Source: Candidatus Cloacimonadota bacterium (GTDB lineage: Bacteria > Cloacimonadota > Cloacimonadia > JGIOTU-2). Taken from it: 40,866 nt of DNA. Below, one piece after another: positions 35,562 through 40,866 of the stretch (within the stretch, counting starts at the first letter, position 1; each line of letters starts with the position of its first letter). The notes below the pieces were generated by a model, which saw only the letters and a list, made by a program, of their open reading frames with translations, did no database searches and was not told where the DNA came from. The position numbers and the translations under genes are program-made. The stretch spans positions 1 through 40,866 of the forward strand of contig JAUWPE010000008.1 of assembly GCA_030611765.1 (NCBI GenBank), given 5' to 3'.

Positions 35562-36563
35562 ATGAAAATGATTAAAAAATATCTACCACTTCTTTTTATA
35601 ATTATCTTACTATTAATTAATTGTGCCGATTTTCTTGAACCGATTTTCAATAATGGAGAACTCGTAATTGAAGCAATTATTCCCACGATCGGCTTTGCCA
35701 GAGATGTATTTGTTTCTGATGATTATATCTATATAGCCGAAGATCAAGCTGGTTTTTCTATCTATAATAAAGCAAACAATTCACTTGTATCTCACTGCTA
35801 TGGTGACATTGAATATGCGCGTCTTATTCAAGTAGTCGAACCTGTTGATTTATTATTTATATATGATTACAATGGGAGTCCAGGTAGATTAGTTGTATAT
35901 GATATAACTAATATCATAAATCCAAGCGAGACATGGCCTATCACAAGTGCTGGTGATAGAGTTGTTAATAAACTTTTCTGTGAAATACAACCAAATAATA
36001 GTGTAAATGTATATTGGACATTTGGTAATAAATTCCGTTTTGGAAATTATATAATTAATGAACTCTGGGTAGGTTCAAATGGGTTTGATTTCCCAAATGC
36101 AATAAAGGGTTTTGATATTGTGGATACTCTTCTTTTTGTTACAGGCGAACAAAGAGGACTTTATATAACCAACCGAAATAACGGAAACATCATAAGTGAA
36201 GTGAATACTCCCGGAAGAGCAGTCGATGTTAAGGTATATGGAGACTATGCCTACATTGCTGATAAGGAATGTGGCATCTCTGTAATAGATATTTCGGATA
36301 TTACTCAACCGGAGCTGGTCCACAGTTATGATACTTCAGGATATGCTCAGAGAATCGATGCTGAAGGAGATTACTTAGTGGTTGCTTCCGGTGGTGGAGG
36401 AGTGTATCTCTTTGATATTTCTAACAGAGCTAAGCCAGAATTCGTAGACAGATGGGATGATTCCGATATTGGCTACACCTATGATGTGGATATGCATAAT
36501 GGGGAAGTATTTGTTGCAACCCGTGAGGGTGTATATCGAATGTTAATAATTAATGATAAATAA
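35562..36563 (+). CDS. lipoprotein with LVIVD-type beta-propeller repeats
   Basis: Lipobox LLLINC; repeats RAVDVKVYGDYAYIADKECGISVIDISDITQPELVHSYDTSGYAQRIDAEGDYLVVASGGGGVYLFDISNRAKPEFV. Confidence 0.88.
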   Translation: MKMIKKYLPLLFIIILLLINCADFLEPIFNNGELVIEAIIPTIGFARDVFVSDDYIYIAEDQAGFSIYNKANNSLVSHCYGDIEYARLIQVVEPVDLLFIYDYNGSPGRLVVYDITNIINPSETWPITSAGDRVVNKLFCEIQPNNSVNVYWTFGNKFRFGNYIINELWVGSNGFDFPNAIKGFDIVDTLLFVTGEQRGLYITNRNNGNIISEVNTPGRAVDVKVYGDYAYIADKECGISVIDISDITQPELVHSYDTSGYAQRIDAEGDYLVVASGGGGVYLFDISNRAKPEFVDRWDDSDIGYTYDVDMHNGEVFVATREGVYRMLIINDK

Positions 36564-36579
36564 AATGAAGAGGAACCAA

Positions 36580-39500
36580 ATGAAAAAGACGCTCATAATT
36601 CTTGTTCTAAGTTTTTTATGTTTTTCATATACAAATGCTTCATCGAGTGACCCTGTTGCTATTTCTCAGGATGAGAAAGTGATGAAATGTCAATTCTCAA
36701 ATCTGAAAGTATCAGAGCTTCGTTTTGAACTTCCTGATTTTGAACAAACCTTATTGAGTGAAAAGAATGTTGAATACACTAAAATCACCATTCCAACTGA
36801 AGGAGCATTAGTGCTCGAAGGATATCCTGATCTGCCGGTTATTAGCAGACTTATCGCTATTCCGTCTCAAGGATCAGTAAGTTATGAAATTGATAATATT
36901 TATGAAGAGGTTATTTCAAATGTAGAGATTTACCCCTATCAGGGAGAAAATAGAACTGTTGGGAATTTACTTATGAATGAGAAGGTTTATAATGGTAATG
37001 AACCTTATCCTGCAGAGATTATTTCGATATCCGAGCCACAGATCATGCGTGATTTGCGTCTAGTCCGTGTGACGATCCAGCCATTCCAATATTTCCCGGA
37101 AACGAAAGAACTACGAATTATTAAGAATGCCGATGTGCGTATTACCACTTCCGGCGCAGGTGGAGTGAACGAGAAATCATCACATAGAAAGATTTCACGA
37201 TTTTTTGAACCGATATATAAATCCATGATTTTAAACTATGAAGAGATATTCAGAGATGTCGAGTATCAAGAACCTAGTTACTTGTTCATATATCCCACCG
37301 ATGCAACAGTTTCGGCTAATCTCACCTATATCACAAACTGGAAACATCAAAAGGGATTTCATGTTGAAACGGCTGATCTTGCTCATACAGGTTCGAGTTT
37401 ATCACAAATTAAGGATTTCATACAAAATGCTTATGATACCTGGGCATATCCACCAGAATTCATTTGTCTTGTCGGTGATGCCGGTGGTTACTATAATATA
37501 CCCACAGCTTACTATTCGGGTGGAGAGGGAGATCAATACTATACCTTACTTGAAGGCAACGACATCTTAGCCGATGTTTTTATAGGAAGACTCTCCTTTA
37601 ACTCCCTTTTGGAATTTCAAACGATCATTTCAAAAATACTTAATTATGAAAAAACGCCTTATATGGCAAATACTGACTGGTATAAAAAAGCACTTCTTGT
37701 TGGTGATCAATCATCATCGGGTCCTTCTTGTATTTCTACATGCAAGTTCGTTAAAGAGGTCATGCAGGCATACTCAATCGATTATAATTTCGATGAGGTC
37801 TATTCAAGTCCATTTGTGTCTGGGATTGCAAGCTCTATTAATAATGGAGTGAGCTATTTTCATTATCGTGGTTATTGGGGCATGAGTGGCTGGGATAATA
37901 ATAATAGCAATACTGCAGCACTTAATAATGGATATATGCTTCCCTTTGTTGTGATACCAACCTGCGCCACCGGCGATTTTCAGGGTACAACAGGATGTTC
38001 CGAATATTTCTTAAAAGCTGGTTCTCCATCAGAACCCAAAGGTGCGATCGCAGCCATCGGTACTGCAACACTCAGTACACATACATGCTTTAATAACACT
38101 GTCTCAGCAGGTGTATTTACTGGAGTGTTCCGCGATCATATATTTAATCCAGGTGGGGCACTTGTTCGGGCAAAATTAAGTCTCTATAACAGCTATCCCA
38201 CGAATCCCAATAACTGGGTCGATAAGATTTCATATTGGAATAATCTTATGGGTGATCCTGGCATGGAACTTTGGACAGGAGTACCGATTCAATTGGAAGT
38301 GACACATCCTACAATGGTTGCAGTAGGAACTAATAATATTGAAATTACTGTCAACAATACTTATGGATTTGTAATTGAAGGGGCATGGGTTACTATACTT
38401 CAGGAAGGTGACAACATTTTTGAGAGTGGTTATACTGACTCAAATGGAAAGGTACTACTCCCTATCAACACATCGATCACAGGGAGTGTCATCGTTACTG
38501 TTACAAAGCATGATCACATTCCATATATATCAGAATTCCTCATTTTACAGGCAAACAGTTTTGCGAGTATTTCTCAGACAACAATTGATGATGATAACAG
38601 CGGGTCATCTTCAGGAAATAATGATGGATTGGTCAATCCTGGAGAAGATATCGAGCTTATTATAAGCTTGAAAAATCATGGAAACAATGATCTTTATAAT
38701 GTAACCGCGACTCTTGAAACTAATGATCCAGGTGTAACGATCACAGATGATACAGAGAATTTTGGAACGATCAATGCTAATCAAACGGTGCAGTGTCTTG
38801 ATGATTTTGATTTCTCCATTGATGCCGATCTTCTTGGTGGAGCTGAAATATGGTTCGATCTCATCATTACTGATAGCGCATCAGATGAATGGACAGATCG
38901 ATTTTCAATTCCAATATACGGTGCAAATCTTGATTTTGTAGAATGTACAATTATTGATGGAGATGATGGTATCTTAAATCCCGGTGAAACAGCTCAATTA
39001 ATTATCACGCTTAGAAACTCCGGCTCGGTTTCTGCCCAAGCTGTTGATGGACTGCTTCTTAGTAATGATGATACGATCATAATAAATGACAGTCTCGGTT
39101 TTTGGGGAGTGATCTACGGTGATGATACAGGAACAAATGATACCAATACTTTTGAAATCTATGCTAACACGCAGGTCATTCCAGGAACACAATTTCAATT
39201 ACCTCTTCATTTGACCAATAGTGCGGGATATGATGATCAGATTACTGTTACGCTGGAAGTTGGAGTAGTTGATGTCTGTGATCCTTTGGGACCCGATGCC
39301 TATGGATATTACTGTTATGATGACGGAGATACGGACTACAGCATCGCTCCATACTATTCGTGGATTGAGATCGATCCTGATTACGGTGGCAATGGAACTG
39401 TCCTAAGTCTTTATGATGGTGGAGATGATGGTGATATCGCTACGATCAATATACCATTTAGTATGACCTTTTATGGACGCTTTTATCATGAAATCACAGT

Positions 39501-40866
39501 ATGCACAAATGGTTGGCTTGCACCAGGCGGGACAGAAGAATTTGCCTTTATGAACAGACCCATCCCAGAATCGCTAGGACCTTCTCCAATGATCGCTGCT
39601 TTCTGGGATGACCTAAAAACCACCGGCAGCAGTAATATCTGCTACTATTACAATTCCAGTTCCCATTATTTTGTTGTTGAATGGTCTCATATGAGTAATG
39701 ATTATAACGATGCAGAAGAAACCTTTGAAGTCGTGATCTATGATCCTACATATTATCCAACTCCTACGGGTGATTCCGAAATATTATTTCAATATAAAGT
39801 TTTTAATAACGTCAATGCAGGTTATTATTCTGGCTATTCTATTCAACATGGAGAATATGCAACTATTGGTCTGGAAGATCATTCGGGACTTGTTGGTCTT
39901 GAATATAGTTTCTGCAATTCTTATCCTACTGCTGCCAAAACTCTGACTAATAATTCAGCTATTTTCTTTACAACACGGGGTTCAGAAATACTTGATCCGC
40001 CAATTGCTGGCGTAACGCCTTTAGAATTCACCTTTGTGCTGGAGCAGGGACAGACGGGCTCTGATGTACTGAGTATTTCTAATATCGGTGAGTCCAACCT
40101 GATATATTCAATCGAAAAAGATTACAATATCGACCGCGATGCAGGCGGACCTGACAGCTATGGTTATATGTGGACTGATTCCAATGAACCTGGCGGTCCT
40201 GATTATGATTGGATAGATATTAGCGAAATCGGGACACAGGTTACTTTCACTCATAATGATGTGGGCTCAGGTCCATTTGATATTGGATTTGATTTTGATT
40301 TTTACGGAGAAATGTACAATGAATTCATCCTAAGCCCTAATGGATGGATTGGCTTTGGTGGAGATTGGACTGATTATCATAACTATTCGATTCCGAGATA
40401 TGATGCACCAAAACCTGCTATCTTCGGCTTCTGGGATGACTTAAATCCAGTTAATTCTGGCAATACAACCGGTTCTGGAGATGTGTATTATTATACAAAC
40501 GGCTCAGACAGTCTTATTGTCTGGTTCGATCATGTGATCCATTATCCCGGTGGGCAAAATGGTACTTATGATTTTCAAATAATCATTACAAGTGATAATA
40601 TGATTAAATTTCAATATCGCTCACTTAGTGGTAGTCTTAATTCATGTACAGTTGGAATCCAGAATGGAACAGGTTCGGTTGGTCTGGAAGTTGTCTATAA
40701 TAACTATTACCTGCAAAGCAATCTTGCAATTGAATTTTATAGAGTGATAGATTGGCTTACAGTTGATCCTTCAAGTGGAATCGTCTATGCAGATGAAACA
40801 CATAATATTGATATTATTGTGGATACTGATGAGCTTGAGTATGGACAGACCTATCAGTGTGATCTC
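36580..40866 (+). CDS. gingipain-type C25 family peptidase, 3' end outside window
   Basis: Open frame from ATG 36580 to the window end (1429 codons; frame spot-checked at several points). Propeptide-like N-terminus; FLIYPTDA...; catalytic candidates His428 (SYFHYRGYWG) and Cys462 (PTCATGDF); LMGDPGMELW; C-terminal Ig-like and duplicated modules. Confidence 0.9.
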   Translation, partial: MKKTLIILVLSFLCFSYTNASSSDPVAISQDEKVMKCQFSNLKVSELRFELPDFEQTLLSEKNVEYTKITIPTEGALVLEGYPDLPVISRLIAIPSQGSVSYEIDNIYEEVISNVEIYPYQGENRTVGNLLMNEKVYNGNEPYPAEIISISEPQIMRDLRLVRVTIQPFQYFPETKELRIIKNADVRITTSGAGGVNEKSSHRKISRFFEPIYKSMILNYEEIFRDVEYQEPSYLFIYPTDATVSANLTYITNWKHQKGFHVETADLAHTGSSLSQIKDFIQNAYDTWAYPPEFICLVGDAGGYYNIPTAYYSGGEGDQYYTLLEGNDILADVFIGRLSFNSLLEFQTIISKILNYEKTPYMANTDWYKKALLVGDQSSSGPSCISTCKFVKEVMQAYSIDYNFDEVYSSPFVSGIASSINNGVSYFHYRGYWGMSGWDNNNSNTAALNNGYMLPFVVIPTCATGDFQGTTGCSEYFLKAGSPSEPKGAIAAIGTATLSTHTCFNNTVSAGVFTGVFRDHIFNPGGALVRAKLSLYNSYPTNPNNWVDKISYWNNLMGDPGMELWTGVPIQLEVTHPTMVAVGTNNIEITVNNTYGFVIEGAWVTILQEGDNIFESGYTDSNGKVLLPINTSITGSVIVTVTKHDHIPYISEFLILQANSFASISQTTIDDDNSGSSSGNNDGLVNPGEDIELIISLKNHGNNDLYNVTATLETNDPGVTITDDTENFGTINANQTVQCLDDFDFSIDADLLGGAEIWFDLIITDSASDEWTDRFSIPIYGANLDFVECTIIDGDDGILNPGETAQLIITLRNSGSVSAQAVDGLLLSNDDTIIINDSLGFWGVIYGDDTGTNDTNTFEIYANTQVIPGTQFQLPLHLTNSAGYDDQITVTLEVGVVDVCDPLGPDAYGYYCYDDGDTDYSIAPYYSWIEIDPDYGGNGTVLSLYDGGDDGDIATINIPFSMTFYGRFYHEITVCTNGWLAPGGTEEFAFMNRPIPESLGPSPMIAAFWDDLKTTGSSNICYYYNSSSHYFVVEWSHMSNDYNDAEETFEVVIYDPTYYPTPTGDSEILFQYKVFNNVNAGYYSGYSIQHGEYATIGLEDHSGLVGLEYSFCNSYPTAAKTLTNNSAIFFTTRGSEILDPPIAGVTPLEFTFVLEQGQTGSDVLSISNIGESNLIYSIEKDYNIDRDAGGPDSYGYMWTDSNEPGGPDYDWIDISEIGTQVTFTHNDVGSGPFDIGFDFDFYGEMYNEFILSPNGWIGFGGDWTDYHNYSIPRYDAPKPAIFGFWDDLNPVNSGNTTGSGDVYYYTNGSDSLIVWFDHVIHYPGGQNGTYDFQIIITSDNMIKFQYRSLSGSLNSCTVGIQNGTGSVGLEVVYNNYYLQSNLAIEFYRVIDWLTVDPSSGIVYADETHNIDIIVDTDELEYGQTYQCDL

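Noticed and set aside
37238-39946. Several short plus-strand ORFs (110, 68, 96, 64 and 68 aa)
   Set aside because: Out-of-frame readings inside the long C25 peptidase ORF that is open at the window edge.

Overview
The window looks like a chromosomal segment from an FCB-superphylum-like bacterium; that placement is an inference from a T9SS-type C-terminal domain, a gingipain-type C25 peptidase, a FISUMP-domain lipoprotein and LVIVD/HEAT proteins. The 5' edge holds the trailer end of a CRISPR array: a 38-nt repeat with 36-37-nt spacers. Its last repeat is cut off by a palindromic element and followed by a gene remnant. Next is a TetR / ABC ATPase / two FtsX-type permeases / LolA-like / outer-membrane-protein cluster, then an archaeal-type gatE-gatD pair, typA, and a wHTH-MNT/HEPN toxin-antitoxin-like pair beside a degenerate typA 5' remnant. 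A 650-aa protein with a PIN-like core and C-terminal TM segments follows. The rest includes pgi, a FISUMP lipoprotein, a TauE/SafE permease, two flavoproteins, rlmN, an ECF sigma factor with a long C-terminal extension, and an intact IS4-type element with a 9-bp target duplication. The 3' part holds a kelch-like/T9SS-CTD protein, a large HEAT protein with about 13 'GxDxY' repeats, an LVIVD lipoprotein, and a C25 peptidase ORF that runs off the window and is missing from the ORF track. Intergenic regions carry many interspersed repeat families, including a 24-nt 'GTCTTCATTTCATTACGCCGAGAC' module. The least explained items are the PIN-TM protein with its MNT/HEPN neighbours and typA scar, the GxDxY repeat domain, the 24-nt modules, and bacterial gatDE. 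No tools were run; all family names come from motif recognition.
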